Assembly (NCBI RefSeq): GCF_950100655.1
Contig: NZ_CATNLY010000052.1
Location: forward strand, 186,001 to 250,000
From: Pleomorphomonas sp. T1.2MG-36
GTDB taxonomy: Bacteria > Pseudomonadota > Alphaproteobacteria > Rhizobiales > Pleomorphomonadaceae
Direction of reading: 5' to 3'
Length of the DNA stretch: 64,000 nt
Part shown: in pieces, positions 25,663 to 34,373 of the stretch
Numbering within the stretch: the stretch's first letter is position 1
How the letters are laid out: the number at the start of each line of letters is the position of its first letter
Program-made: the position numbers and the translations under genes
The notes under the pieces: generated by a model
The model's input: only the letters and a program-made list of their open reading frames with translations
Database searches by the model: none
What the model was told of the DNA's origin: nothing

Positions 25663-26241
25663 ATGAGCGGGATGAAAAGTCAGGATATCGTGGTTCTGCT
25701 GAAGCTTGTGAGTCTTCAGGATCAGGAACGACAAACCTTGCCGGAGCAGTCTCATTGGGCCTCTCAAGGAGAGTCCCCGTATTCGGTGCGGGGGCTTGAG
25801 GCTCTTCTCGGGATCAGCAAGACCGAGATCAGCGGTTCGATCAAGCGCAGCCTCTCCTCGGGTCTTGCTAACAAGGACAGGCAGACAGGTCGGCCCAATC
25901 CCAATCGACGCAATTTACATAGCTTCCTTCTTAACGGTCTGAAGTTTGTCTTCCCGGCAAAGCTTGGCACCATGACGCGCGGCACTCCGACAGCCTTTGC
26001 CGCGCCCATGCTCAAGAACCTGCTGATCCGCGGCGGGGAGCATATACATGTCTGGCCATCCGCTCGCGGAAGTAACATGGGACTATCGGTCGAGCCTCTG
26101 TTCAAAAGCGTTCCCGACGCCGTGGAGCAGGATGAACGGCTTTATGAGTATTTGGCGCTCGTGGATGCGATCCGGCTCGGCAACCAGAGAGAGGCTGGTC
26201 TCGCCGGAGAGCGCCTCTCCGAAAAGCTGCTTGCAAAATGA
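25663..26241 (+). CDS. Winged-HTH protein, putative antitoxin partner of nucleotidyltransferase
   Basis: A 192-residue protein with an N-terminal helix-turn-helix (YSVRGLEALLGISKTEISGS) and basic wing (NKDRQTGRPNPNRR). The C-terminal half (LKFVFPAKLGTMTRGTPTAF, then VWPSARGSNMG) is not a domain I recognise. It overlaps the nucleotidyltransferase gene by 4 bp (ATGA), the arrangement of type IV AbiEi/AbiEii systems, where the HTH protein is antitoxin and repressor. Sequence similarity to AbiEi proper is not evident by eye, so this is a functional inference. Codon use is less GC-rich than in neighbours. Confidence 0.7.
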   Translation: MSGMKSQDIVVLLKLVSLQDQERQTLPEQSHWASQGESPYSVRGLEALLGISKTEISGSIKRSLSSGLANKDRQTGRPNPNRRNLHSFLLNGLKFVFPAKLGTMTRGTPTAFAAPMLKNLLIRGGEHIHVWPSARGSNMGLSVEPLFKSVPDAVEQDERLYEYLALVDAIRLGNQREAGLAGERLSEKLLAK

Positions 26242-26945
26242 CGACTGTCAGAGGCCGCCAGTTGCTCCAGATGATGTTGCAAGCCGTGGCCGAGGCGCTT
26301 GGACGCGATCTGCGCGAGCGCTTGGTGTTTGTCGGCGGAAGCACCACCGCTCTTTTCATTACCGATGAAATCACCCTTGAGGACGTCAGGACGACGGATG
26401 ATGTCGACCTCATTGTCGATCTTGCGGGATACGCGGAATGGGCAAAATTGCAGGACCATCTGCGTCGGAACGGCTTCAAGGAGTCACCGGAAGATACGGT
26501 TATCTGCCGGATGCGGCTTGGAAATCTCAAAGTCGACTTCATGCCGGATGACGAGGCAATCCTCGGCTTCAGCAATCGCTGGTATGCCAAAGGCATCGAA
26601 ACGGCGGTCACCATTCAGCTGACTCCCGATATGACCATCAGGCGGTTGGCCCCGGCCCTTTTTGTGGCCACCAAGCTGGAGGCGTATCTCGGACGTGGCG
26701 AGGGTGATTTCTTTACGAGCCGCGATCTGGAGGACATCCTTCTCATAGTTGATGGCCGGCCGGAGATCGTTGCCGAGATCAAGGAGGCCGAAGAGGGCGT
26801 AAGGCGTTTCATCGCCGAGCAAATCACCGCGCTACTTGCAGACCCGGAGTTTGACGCCTTCCTTGATGGCAACATCCGGGGACCGGAAGGTCGTGCCGAC
26901 ATTGTCCACGAACGTTTCGTTGCCATCGGCCAGAGCGGCGGCTGA
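26238..26945 (+). CDS. Nucleotidyltransferase, putative AbiEii/MenT-type toxin
   Basis: A 235-residue DNA polymerase beta-like nucleotidyltransferase. The motif VFVGGSTTALFITDE (about 29-43) is followed by the metal-binding TDDVDLIVD and, after LKVDFMP, the third acidic residue. TKLEAYLGRGEGDFFTSRDL matches the conserved lysine-arginine/aspartate region of AbiEii/MenT-like enzymes. These toxins add nucleotides to tRNA or other acceptors. Start overlaps the HTH gene by 4 bp. All catalytic residues appear present. It lies between the 90-bp repeats. Confidence 0.8.
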   Translation: MTTVRGRQLLQMMLQAVAEALGRDLRERLVFVGGSTTALFITDEITLEDVRTTDDVDLIVDLAGYAEWAKLQDHLRRNGFKESPEDTVICRMRLGNLKVDFMPDDEAILGFSNRWYAKGIETAVTIQLTPDMTIRRLAPALFVATKLEAYLGRGEGDFFTSRDLEDILLIVDGRPEIVAEIKEAEEGVRRFIAEQITALLADPEFDAFLDGNIRGPEGRADIVHERFVAIGQSGG

Positions 26946-27027
26946 ATTTGGACCGATGCCGCCTTGCCAAGCTTGGGGCGGAAGCGCTTGTGACTGTATG
27001 AATCCAACTCGTCTCATCTCGCTCGCC

Positions 27028-27117
27028 CAACGAAAAACGCCCGGGACACGAGGTCCCGGGCGCCGGTCAGGATTGCAACTTGCCGAGGGGGGCTCAGCGC
27101 GCCGCGTTCCAGCCCTT
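27028..27117 (+). repeat. 90-bp direct repeat, right copy (native 3' end of sugar-binding-protein gene)
   Basis: Identical to 25509-25598. It includes the last 24 nt of the minus-strand binding-protein gene and its terminator, so this is the original copy. The interval between the repeats is 1,429 bp. Confidence 0.95.
27033..27062 (-). terminator. Rho-independent terminator of the ribose-type ABC operon
   Basis: On the minus strand CGCCCGGGAC-CTCGT-GTCCCGGGCG, a perfect 10-bp stem, is followed by TTTTT, 31 bp after the binding-protein stop. An identical but displaced copy lies at 25514-25543. Confidence 0.9.
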
Positions 27118-28029
27118 GTAGTCGTTGACGTTGTCGCGCGTCACCAGCTTGGAGGGAAGCAGCGTCACCTGCTGCGCCGGCTTCTTGCCGTTGATCAGAT
27201 CGACGCCGATCTCGATGGCGAGCTGGGCCATGGCGTAGGGATCCTGGCTGGCCGAGGCCTGGACCATCGGGCTCTCCGGGTCCTTCAGGACGGCTTCGAT
27301 GTCCGGGGCGCCGTCGACCGAGGTGAAGATGATGTTGTTGCGGCCGGCCTGCTTGGCGGCAAGGTTCGAGCCGATCGCCTGCGGGTCGTTGATGGCGAAC
27401 ACGGCGTCGATCTTCTCGAAGCGGGTCAGCATGGCCTGCATGACGTTCAGGCCACCGTCGCGCGAGCCGAGGGCGTTCTGGTCGTCCGAGAGCACCTTGA
27501 TGTCGGGATTGGCGGCGAACACCTTCTTGCAGCCGACGACGCGGTCGATGACGGCCGACACCTGGTTGCTGTTCTGGATGATGACGTCACCCTTTCCGGC
27601 CAGCTTGTCGACGATGTACTGGCAGGCGATCTCGCCGGCCTGGACGTTGTCGGTGGTCACGGTGGCGTCGGCGCCTTCGGCGGCGGTGTCAACGGCGACC
27701 ATCGGGATGCCGGCGGCCTGGGCGCGGGCGATGGCGGGGGCCACGGCCTGCGAGTCGGCGGGCGTGAACAGGATCAGGTCGACGCCGGCGGCGATGAAGT
27801 TGTCGATCTGGGTGAACTGCTTGTTGAGGTCGTAATCGTAGCCGAGGGCGATCACGTCGACGTTGGGATTGATCTCCTTGGCCTTGGCGGTCGCGCCATT
27901 GGCGAGCGCGACGTAGAACGGGTTGCCCATCGAGCCGATGGAGATGCCGATCCTGGTGAGATCCTTGGCGCTGGCCGTGCCGATGAGGCCGAGGGCGACG
28001 GACGCGAACAGAACAGAGCGAAGCAACAT
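27094..28029 (-). CDS. Sugar ABC transporter substrate-binding protein (ribose/periplasmic-binding type)
   Basis: A 311-residue periplasmic receptor of the RbsB/XylF family. The signal peptide MLLRSVLFASVALGLIGTAS ends at ASA-K. The mature part has ISIGSMGNPFYVALANGA, then DLILFTPADSQAVAPAIARA and NDPQAIGSNLAAKQAG, typical of pentose/hexose receptors. ATG 28029 lies nine bases after GGAGG; ATG 28035 is too close. It is the last gene of the minus-strand operon, after ATPase and permease. Its final seven codons, stop and terminator recur at 25509-25598. Confidence 0.93.
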   Translation of the reverse strand: MLLRSVLFASVALGLIGTASAKDLTRIGISIGSMGNPFYVALANGATAKAKEINPNVDVIALGYDYDLNKQFTQIDNFIAAGVDLILFTPADSQAVAPAIARAQAAGIPMVAVDTAAEGADATVTTDNVQAGEIACQYIVDKLAGKGDVIIQNSNQVSAVIDRVVGCKKVFAANPDIKVLSDDQNALGSRDGGLNVMQAMLTRFEKIDAVFAINDPQAIGSNLAAKQAGRNNIIFTSVDGAPDIEAVLKDPESPMVQASASQDPYAMAQLAIEIGVDLINGKKPAQQVTLLPSKLVTRDNVNDYKGWNAAR

Positions 28030-28200
28030 GGTCATACTCCTCCATAAGGAAGCCGTGTGCCCGATATGCCGGGGTGGACGGCGGATTTTCCGGCGCGATT
28101 CCTCTCCGCGACGGCTTTCTTCAGAGCGTGACTCTCTGCCCGTCGCCGGAATGGCGGCGGCGTCACGTTCAAGAACTTGGTCAAGGCGACTGGCGTGGGG

Positions 28201-28230
28201 CGCGTTGCGGGCGGCGGGTGTCGCCCGCAA
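28201..28230 (-). other. Stem-loop between permease and binding-protein genes
   Basis: CGTTGCGGGCG pairs exactly with CGCCCGCAACG around an 8-nt loop, directly after the permease gene. The 216-bp gap it lies in is otherwise featureless. No T-tract follows, so it is probably an mRNA processing or stability element. Confidence 0.5.
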
Positions 28231-28245
28231 CGGCTCCGCCGGTTG

Positions 28246-29250
28246 TCAGGTCCTGGCACCGCCCTTGCTGCGCAGGCGGTCGAGCGCCACGGCAATGATG
28301 ATGACAAGGCCCTTGATGATGTACTGCCAGATGTCGGAGACGCCGATCAGCACCAGCCCGTTGGACAGCACGGCGATGATCAGCGCGCCGATCAGCGTGC
28401 CCCAGATGGAGCCGACGCCACCGGTGAACGAGGTGCCGCCGAGGATGACCGCCGCGATGGCGTCGAGTTCGTAGGCCTGGCCGAGCTGGGTGCCGTTGGC
28501 GGCGAACAGGCGTGCCGCGCTCATCACGCCGCCGAGGCCGGCCATGATCCCCGAGAAGCCGTAGACGAACAGCAGCACGGCCCAGACCTTGATGCCGGAG
28601 AGGCGGGCGGCGCTCTCGTTACCGCCGGTGGCGTAGATGTGCACGCCGAGCACTGTCCGGCGCAGGATGATCCAGGTGACGATGACCGACAGGAAGGCGA
28701 TGATCACCAGCCAGGGGATGCCGAACAGATAGCCGTTGCCGATGAAGGCGAAGGGCAGGTGCGAGTTGAAGACGGTGGTGTCGTTACCGAGCAGCCGGGC
28801 GATGCCGCGCACGGCGGTGAGCGAGCCGAGCGTCGAGATGAACGGCGGCAGGCCGATGAAGGCGACCAGCGAACCGTTGATGAGGCCGAACAGCAGGCCG
28901 GCGAACAGCGCCAGCGGAATGCCGATCATGCCCATGTCGGGGATCAGCGAGCCCATGACCGCCGCCATGGCCGAGGCGGCCAGGATGGAGCCGACGGAGA
29001 GGTCGATGCCGCCGGTCAGGATCACCGCCGTCATGCCGCAGGCCAGAACGGTGTTGATCGACGCCTGCTGCATGACGATCGACAGGTTCTGCGGCGAGAT
29101 GAAGCGGCCGGACATCAGCTGGAAGGCGATGCCGAGCAAGATCAGGATCGGCAGCATGCCGACCGTGCGAATGATCTGCTGGATGAGAAACTGGCGATTG
29201 GCAGCGGCCTTGTCGTTTGTGAGCGTGGCAGCCGACGTTTCCTGGGACAT
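28246..29250 (-). CDS. Sugar ABC transporter permease (RbsC/XylH type)
   Basis: A 334-residue inner-membrane permease with eight to ten hydrophobic segments. It shows the RbsC-family hallmarks GGIDLSVGSILA and ILGGTSFTGGVGSIWGTLIGA. ATG 29250 follows AAGAGA; an ATG at 29271 is possible but lies 10 bp after the ATPase stop without a better ribosome site. A single permease gene forming a homodimer is usual for this class. Gene order ATPase-permease-receptor differs from the more common receptor-first order. Confidence 0.93.
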   Translation of the reverse strand: MSQETSAATLTNDKAAANRQFLIQQIIRTVGMLPILILLGIAFQLMSGRFISPQNLSIVMQQASINTVLACGMTAVILTGGIDLSVGSILAASAMAAVMGSLIPDMGMIGIPLALFAGLLFGLINGSLVAFIGLPPFISTLGSLTAVRGIARLLGNDTTVFNSHLPFAFIGNGYLFGIPWLVIIAFLSVIVTWIILRRTVLGVHIYATGGNESAARLSGIKVWAVLLFVYGFSGIMAGLGGVMSAARLFAANGTQLGQAYELDAIAAVILGGTSFTGGVGSIWGTLIGALIIAVLSNGLVLIGVSDIWQYIIKGLVIIIAVALDRLRSKGGART

Positions 29251-29280
29251 GGCGGTTCTCTTGTCTTGCATGAAGTGGCG

Positions 29281-30852
29281 TCAGGCGGCGGACGCGCTCG
29301 ACTGGGCGAGGCCGGCGGCCAGGGCGATGATGTTTTCCTGGGTGATCTCGACGCCGGTGGACCCTCCCACCTCGCCGACGATCTCCCCTTCGCGCATCAC
29401 CAGCACACGGTCGGAGATGCCGACCACCTCGGGCATCTCGGAGGAGATGACCAGCACGCCGACGCCGGCCTTCACGAGGTCGTCGATGATGCGATAGATT
29501 TCCGACTTGGCGCCGATGTCGACGCCACGCGTCGGCTCGTCGAGGATCAGCACGCGCGGCTTGGTTTCCAGAAGGCGCGACAGCAGAACCTTCTGCTGGT
29601 TGCCGCCGGACAGCGAGCCGACTTCGACGATCGGGCCGGCCACGCGGATCGACAGCGCCTTGATGGCGTCGACCGCCCTGAGCTTGGCCTTCTTGAGATC
29701 GAGAAGGCCACCCTTGCCGGCGTCGCGGCCGACGACCTGCAGGTTGATGTTCTCCTGCACCGTCATGTCGAGGAACAGACCCTGTCCCTTGCGGTCCTCG
29801 GTGAGATAGACGATGCCGGCATTGACCGCCTGGATCGGCCTGACGATATCGAGCGGCTTGCCGTCGAGTTCGAGGGTGCCGGCCGTGCGTGGATCGGCGC
29901 CGTAGATGAGGCGGGCAAGTTCCGTCCGGCCCGATCCGACCAGCCCGGCCAGCGCCAGCACCTCACCCTGATGCAGATCGAACGAGCAGGCATTGACCCG
30001 CCGCCCGCCATCGCTCATGCCGCGCACCTTGAGGATCGCATCGCCGCGGCTGCCCTTGGCGTCGTGGTCCTTCTTGTAGAACTTGGTAAGGTCGCGGCCG
30101 ACCATCATCTTGACCAGCGCCTCGGCCTTGAGCTCCTCGCGCATCAGCGTGCCGACGTAGCTGCCGTCGCGCAGCACCGAGCAGCGATCGCCCAGCTCAT
30201 AGACCTCGGCCATGCGGTGCGAGATGTAGATGATGGCGAGACCGTCGGCGCGCAGCGTGCGAATGAGGTCGAACAGCTTGTCGGTCTCACGCGACGACAG
30301 GGCTGTCGTCGGCTCGTCCATGACCAGAATGCGGGCGTTGGCGTGAATGGCGCGGGCAATCTCCACCATCTGCCGCTCGGCGATCGACAGCGTCGACACC
30401 ACCGTCGCCGGGCCGAAGGTGGCGCCGAGCCGGTCGAGCACGCCCTGGCATTCGGCGCGCATGCGGGTCCGGTCGACCTGACCGCCCGACGACAGCTCGC
30501 GGCCGAGATAGATGTTCTCGGCCACCGTCAGGTTCGGCGACAGGCTGAGTTCCTGGTAGATGACGGCGATGCCCTTCGTCTTGGCGCTGAGCGGGCCGTC
30601 GATGTTGGTGGGGTGGCCGTCGATGCGGATCTCGCCGCCGGGATCGGCGCGGTAGGCGCCCGACAGGATCTTCATCAGCGTCGACTTGCCGGCGCCGTTC
30701 TCGCCCATCAGGGCATGCACTTCGCCGGGATAGACGGTGAGATTGACGTCCGACAGCGCTCTGACGCCGGGGAAGGTCTTGGAAATGCCCGCCATCTCCA
30801 GGATGGGCTGCCTCGTCTCGGCATCCACCTGTGGCAACGCAGTCGCCGTCAT
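29281..30852 (-). CDS. Sugar ABC transporter ATP-binding protein (RbsA/XylG/MglA type, two ATPase domains)
   Basis: A 523-residue double ATPase. The first domain has [29 protein letters not shown] and [13 protein letters not shown]; the second has degenerate Walker [17 protein letters not shown], then [15 protein letters not shown] and [13 protein letters not shown], as in RbsA/MglA proteins. GGGAGGATTCG precedes ATG 30852. It is the first gene of the operon, with a promoter near 31032-31060. Regulation by the ROK protein at 22498 is plausible. Confidence 0.95.
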   Translation of the reverse strand: MTATALPQVDAETRQPILEMAGISKTFPGVRALSDVNLTVYPGEVHALMGENGAGKSTLMKILSGAYRADPGGEIRIDGHPTNIDGPLSAKTKGIAVIYQELSLSPNLTVAENIYLGRELSSGGQVDRTRMRAECQGVLDRLGATFGPATVVSTLSIAERQMVEIARAIHANARILVMDEPTTALSSRETDKLFDLIRTLRADGLAIIYISHRMAEVYELGDRCSVLRDGSYVGTLMREELKAEALVKMMVGRDLTKFYKKDHDAKGSRGDAILKVRGMSDGGRRVNACSFDLHQGEVLALAGLVGSGRTELARLIYGADPRTAGTLELDGKPLDIVRPIQAVNAGIVYLTEDRKGQGLFLDMTVQENINLQVVGRDAGKGGLLDLKKAKLRAVDAIKALSIRVAGPIVEVGSLSGGNQQKVLLSRLLETKPRVLILDEPTRGVDIGAKSEIYRIIDDLVKAGVGVLVISSEMPEVVGISDRVLVMREGEIVGEVGGSTGVEITQENIIALAAGLAQSSASAA

Positions 30853-31031
30853 CGAATCCTCCCTATGCTTCGCTCTTGAAATGAGCGGCTTTTTTATCCG
30901 TCTGGGCGCACCCGTCGCGCGACCGGCATTGCCCGGGTCGCGGCCGCGGTCCTGTCGCGGGATGGTCAGCCCTTTCCTCCAGCGACTCCGTGCGGGTTTC
31001 CTCGAAGCCCGGCAAAGCCTCATTTGCTACA

Positions 31032-31060
31032 AAATTGCCGCAATATATGTGTGTTGTCAA
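31032..31060 (-). promoter_or_regulatory. Promoter of the ribose-type ABC operon
   Basis: Minus-strand TTGACA (31060-31055) and CAATTT (31037-31032) are 17 bp apart, giving a leader of about 170 nt. The surrounding 31021-31110 region is AT-rich, with related stretches TTTGCTACAAAATTGC and AGCAAAATTTTTACAAAAT (31024-31039 and 31081-31099) that could be regulator sites. The rest of the leader (30853-31020) shows nothing. Confidence 0.6.
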
Positions 31061-31231
31061 CCTTAAGTACCGTCTCTTACAGCAAAATTTTTACAAAATA
31101 GGCCGAGTTACCGTTAGCCGCGTACAATGCGGCCGATGCAACGCCTGTGTGTACCGATTCAAGCGATGGTTTCAGGTCGGCGGACGGTGTCGACGCCGGT
31201 TTGCATCATGGTGGGCGGCCGACCTTGCCCC

Positions 31232-31260
31232 TTGCATCGCCTCGGCGTTCGACATAAACA
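31232..31260 (+). promoter_or_regulatory. Promoter of the ArsR-methyltransferase gene, probably leaderless
   Basis: TTGCAT (31232-31237) and TAAACA (31255-31260) are 17 bp apart. Transcription would start near 31267, at the ATG at 31268, and no ribosome site precedes that ATG. A leaderless transcript is therefore likely. Confidence 0.5.
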
Positions 31261-31272
31261 TATCTTTATGTC
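31251..31272. promoter_or_regulatory. Palindromic operator over the -10 and start codon (SahR-like)
   Basis: GACATAAA-CATATC-TTTATGTC has perfect 8-bp arms. It covers the -10 element and the ATG of the regulator gene, which points to autoregulation. It resembles, from memory, the ATAAAGATATCTTTAT-type sites of alphaproteobacterial methionine-cycle ArsR regulators. Confidence 0.75.
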
Positions 31273-32272
31273 TAGTGTTCGCCTTGCCGGGGCGCCGGCG
31301 GCTTCCTTCGATGATGTGGTGTCGGTGCTCCGGAGCGCCGGCGAGCCGACGCGGCTGCGCCTCCTGGCGCTCTTGTCGCTGGGCGAGGCCACCGTGAAGG
31401 ATCTCACGGAGGTGCTGGCGCAGAGCCAGCCGCGCGTGTCGCGCCACCTCAAGCTGCTCACCGAGGCCGGACTTGTCGAGCGGCTGCCGGAAGGCGCCTG
31501 GGCCTATTATCGCCTCGTCGACGAAGGCCCGGCCGCCGCGCTGACCCGCACGCTGCTCGCCAGCATCGACACGTCCGATCCGGCCGTCGAATCCGACCGC
31601 CGCCGGCTCGACGCCATCAAGGCGGCGCACGCCGCCGACGCCCAGCGCTATTTTGCCAAGAACGCCGCGAGCTGGGACCGCCTCAGGACGCTGCACGTTG
31701 CCGAGCACGACGTGGAGGCGGCCGTCCGCGCCGCAGTCGGCGATCGCCCCATCTTCAACATGCTGGACATCGGCACCGGCACCGGCCGCATGCTGACGCT
31801 GCTCTCCGACCGCTACGGCCGCGCCGTCGGCATCGACATGAGCCACGACATGCTCTCCGTCGCCCGCGCCAACCTCACGGCGGCCGGCATCGACAACGCC
31901 CATGTCCGCCAGGGCGACGTGACGGCGCTGTCGGTCGGCGCCGGGTTCGATCTGGTGGTCATCCACCAGGTGCTGCACTATCTCGACGATCCGGCGCGGG
32001 CGCTGCGCGAGGCGGCGGCGGCGCTGGCCCCCGGCGGACGGCTGCTGATCGTCGACTTCGCGCCGCACGACCACGAGTTCCTGCGCGCCGACCATGCCCA
32101 CCGCCGGCTCGGCTTCAGCCACGAACAGATGCGCGGCTGGATCGAGGCGGCGGGCCTTGCCTTCGACACGGTGCGCGATCTGCCGCCGGAGACGGCGGAC
32201 GGCCTGACGGTGTCGCTGTTCCTTGCCGCCGACCGGCGGATCGACATGGCCAATCTTCAGCGTATCGCCTGA
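31268..32272 (+). CDS. ArsR-type HTH fused to SAM-dependent methyltransferase domain (SahR-like methionine-cycle regulator)
   Basis: A 334-residue fusion. Residues about 10-100 are a winged HTH ([20 protein letters not shown], then [20 protein letters not shown]). Residues about 150-300 are a class I methyltransferase fold with [23 protein letters not shown] and [18 protein letters not shown]. In alphaproteobacteria such fusions sit beside metF/metH and are thought to sense S-adenosylhomocysteine or SAM. It is 39 bp upstream of metF on the same strand, with a palindrome over its own start. ATG 31268 fits both domain boundary and leaderless promoter. Confidence 0.85.
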   Translation: MSSVRLAGAPAASFDDVVSVLRSAGEPTRLRLLALLSLGEATVKDLTEVLAQSQPRVSRHLKLLTEAGLVERLPEGAWAYYRLVDEGPAAALTRTLLASIDTSDPAVESDRRRLDAIKAAHAADAQRYFAKNAASWDRLRTLHVAEHDVEAAVRAAVGDRPIFNMLDIGTGTGRMLTLLSDRYGRAVGIDMSHDMLSVARANLTAAGIDNAHVRQGDVTALSVGAGFDLVVIHQVLHYLDDPARALREAAAALAPGGRLLIVDFAPHDHEFLRADHAHRRLGFSHEQMRGWIEAAGLAFDTVRDLPPETADGLTVSLFLAADRRIDMANLQRIA

Positions 32273-32311
32273 CCGGCGTCTGGCACGACACGACTTTTCG
32301 GGACATTCATC

Positions 32312-33214
32312 ATGCGGTTCAGTCACAATCTCGGCGCCCTCGATCTCGGCGTGTCCTTCGAGTTCTTCCCGCCCAAGACGGAGAAGATGGAAGAGACGCT
32401 GTGGGCATCGATCACCCGGCTGGCGCCGCTCGGGCCGCGCTTCGTGTCGGTGACCTATGGCGCCGGCGGCTCGACGCGCGAGCGCACGCATGCCACCGTC
32501 GCCCGCATCGTCCGCGAAACCGATCTGAAGCCGGCCGCCCATCTCACCTGCGTCGGCGCCAGCCGCGCCGAGATCGACGACGTGGTGCGCGGCTATCGCG
32601 ACGTCGGCGTCCGCCACATCGTGGCGCTCAGGGGCGATCCGGTGGGCGGCGTCGGCACGCGCTACCAGCCGCACCCCGAGGGCTACGCCTCGACCACAGA
32701 CCTGATCGCCGGCATCCGGGCGATCGGCGATTTCGAGATTTCCGTGTCGGCCTATCCCGAGCAGCACCCCGAGAGCCCCGACGTCGCCACCGACATCGCA
32801 ATCCTCAAGCGCAAGGTGGAGGCCGGGGCGACCCGCGCCATCAGCCAGTTCTTCTTCGACAACGACAAGTTCGAGCGCTACGTCGACCGCGTGCGCGCCG
32901 CAGGCATCGACGTGCCGATCGTGCCGGGCATCGTGCCGGTGGTGAATTTCGAGCAGTCGGCCGCCTTCGCCAAGAAGGCCGGGGCGTCGGTGCCCGCCTG
33001 GCTGGCCCACCGCTTCGAGGGGCTGGAGAACGATCCCGCCACGCGGCAGCTGGTGGCGGCGGCCGTCTGCGCCGAGCAGGTGATGGACCTGATCGATCGC
33101 GGCTTCCGCAACTTCCACTTCTACACCATGAACCGGGCGGATCTGGTCTACGCCATCTGTCATATGATGGGTTTGAGGGCCAAGACCGAACCCGCCGTCG
33201 CCGTTCCCGCCTGA
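32312..33214 (+). CDS. metF: 5,10-methylenetetrahydrofolate reductase
   Basis: A 300-residue FAD enzyme that makes 5-methyl-THF for methionine synthesis. Motifs are [18 protein letters not shown] at the N-terminus, [29 protein letters not shown], and [25 protein letters not shown] and [15 protein letters not shown] near the end complete the barrel. Length equals E. coli MetF (296). It is followed 29 bp later by the homocysteine-binding half of methionine synthase, so the operon supplies both methyl donor and methyl transfer. Confidence 0.97.
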   Translation: MRFSHNLGALDLGVSFEFFPPKTEKMEETLWASITRLAPLGPRFVSVTYGAGGSTRERTHATVARIVRETDLKPAAHLTCVGASRAEIDDVVRGYRDVGVRHIVALRGDPVGGVGTRYQPHPEGYASTTDLIAGIRAIGDFEISVSAYPEQHPESPDVATDIAILKRKVEAGATRAISQFFFDNDKFERYVDRVRAAGIDVPIVPGIVPVVNFEQSAAFAKKAGASVPAWLAHRFEGLENDPATRQLVAAAVCAEQVMDLIDRGFRNFHFYTMNRADLVYAICHMMGLRAKTEPAVAVPA

Positions 33215-33243
33215 AACCTGACCGATCACCAAGGAGACACGCC

Positions 33244-34311
33244 ATGACCGAGATCTCTCCGACCGAACGCCGCCTGCGCGAGCTGGCCGCCAAACGCATT
33301 CTGGTGATCGACGGGGCCATGGGCACCATGATCCAGCGCTGCAAGCTGACGGAAGCCGACTTCCGGGGCGAGCGCTTCAAGGACTGGCACAAGGATCTCA
33401 AGGGCAACAACGACCTGTTGTCGATCACCCGGCCCGACGTGATCTTCGACATCCACAGCCAGTATCTCGAGGCTGGCGCCGACATTCTGGAGACCAACAC
33501 CTTCTCCTCGACCTTCGTCGCCCAGGCCGACTATGGCATGGAGGAGCTGGCCTACGAGCTGAACCTCGAATCCGCCCGCATCGCCCGCCGGGCCGCCGAC
33601 GCCTATACCGCCAAGACCCCGGATAAGCCGCGCTTCGTCGCCGGCGCCCTCGGGCCGACCAACCGCACCGCGTCGATCTCGCCCGACGTCAACAACCCCG
33701 GCTTCCGCGCCATCACCTTCGACGAGTTGCGCCGGGCCTATTCGGAAGCGGTGCGCGGCCAGATCGACGGCGGCGCCGACATCATCATGATCGAGACGGT
33801 GTTCGACACGCTGAACGCCAAGGCGGCGCTGTTCGCCACCGAGGAGGTGTTCGAGGAAAAGGGCGTGCGGCTGCCGATCTCGGTGTCCGGCACCATCACC
33901 GACCTCTCGGGCCGCACGCTGTCCGGCCAGACGGCCGAGGCCTTCTGGTATTCGGTGCGCCATGCCGGCCTGCTGTCGATTGGCCTCAACTGTGCCCTCG
34001 GCGCCCGCGAGATGCGCGCCCACATCGCCGACCTCTCGCGCGTCGCCGACACGCTGATCTGCGCCTATCCCAACGCCGGCCTGCCCAACGAGTTCGGCGA
34101 GTATGACGAGAGCCCCGAGGCGATGGCCGAACTGGTGGGCGAGTTCGCCCGTTCCGGCCTCGTCAACATCGTCGGCGGCTGCTGCGGCACCACGCCGCCG
34201 CACATCAAGGCGATCGCCGAGGCGGTGAAGACCATACCGCCGCGCGTGCCGCCGAAGATCGACCCGCGCATGCGCCTCTCGGGCCTGGAGCCGACAGTGA
34301 TCGGGGCCTAG
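33244..34311 (+). CDS. metH: Methionine synthase, homocysteine-binding subunit (N-terminal MetH module)
   Basis: A 355-residue protein equal to the first module of cobalamin-dependent MetH. It shows [41 protein letters not shown] and the three zinc ligands: Cys in GLNCALGA and the pair in [11 protein letters not shown]. The module activates homocysteine thiolate. In E. coli it is fused to the rest of MetH; here a separate gene follows after 62 bp. ATG 33244 follows AAGGAG. The C-terminus ends just after the module with normal residues, so this is a genuine split rather than a frameshift. Confidence 0.95.
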   Translation: MTEISPTERRLRELAAKRILVIDGAMGTMIQRCKLTEADFRGERFKDWHKDLKGNNDLLSITRPDVIFDIHSQYLEAGADILETNTFSSTFVAQADYGMEELAYELNLESARIARRAADAYTAKTPDKPRFVAGALGPTNRTASISPDVNNPGFRAITFDELRRAYSEAVRGQIDGGADIIMIETVFDTLNAKAALFATEEVFEEKGVRLPISVSGTITDLSGRTLSGQTAEAFWYSVRHAGLLSIGLNCALGAREMRAHIADLSRVADTLICAYPNAGLPNEFGEYDESPEAMAELVGEFARSGLVNIVGGCCGTTPPHIKAIAEAVKTIPPRVPPKIDPRMRLSGLEPTVIGA

Positions 34312-34373
34312 TCGCCTGAAGTCAAACCGCCTATTGCTGTTACCGTGACCTGCCTCTCGGGATAATCCTTGCC

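Noticed and set aside
28177..30879. 900-codon open frame antisense to the ribose-type ABC genes (similar long frames at 2264-4267, 20222-22147, 31172-33232 minus and 34308-36431 minus).
   Set aside because: Composition is Asp/His/Arg/Gln-rich without any domain, and each lies exactly over a well-recognised gene on the other strand. They result from high GC at third positions.
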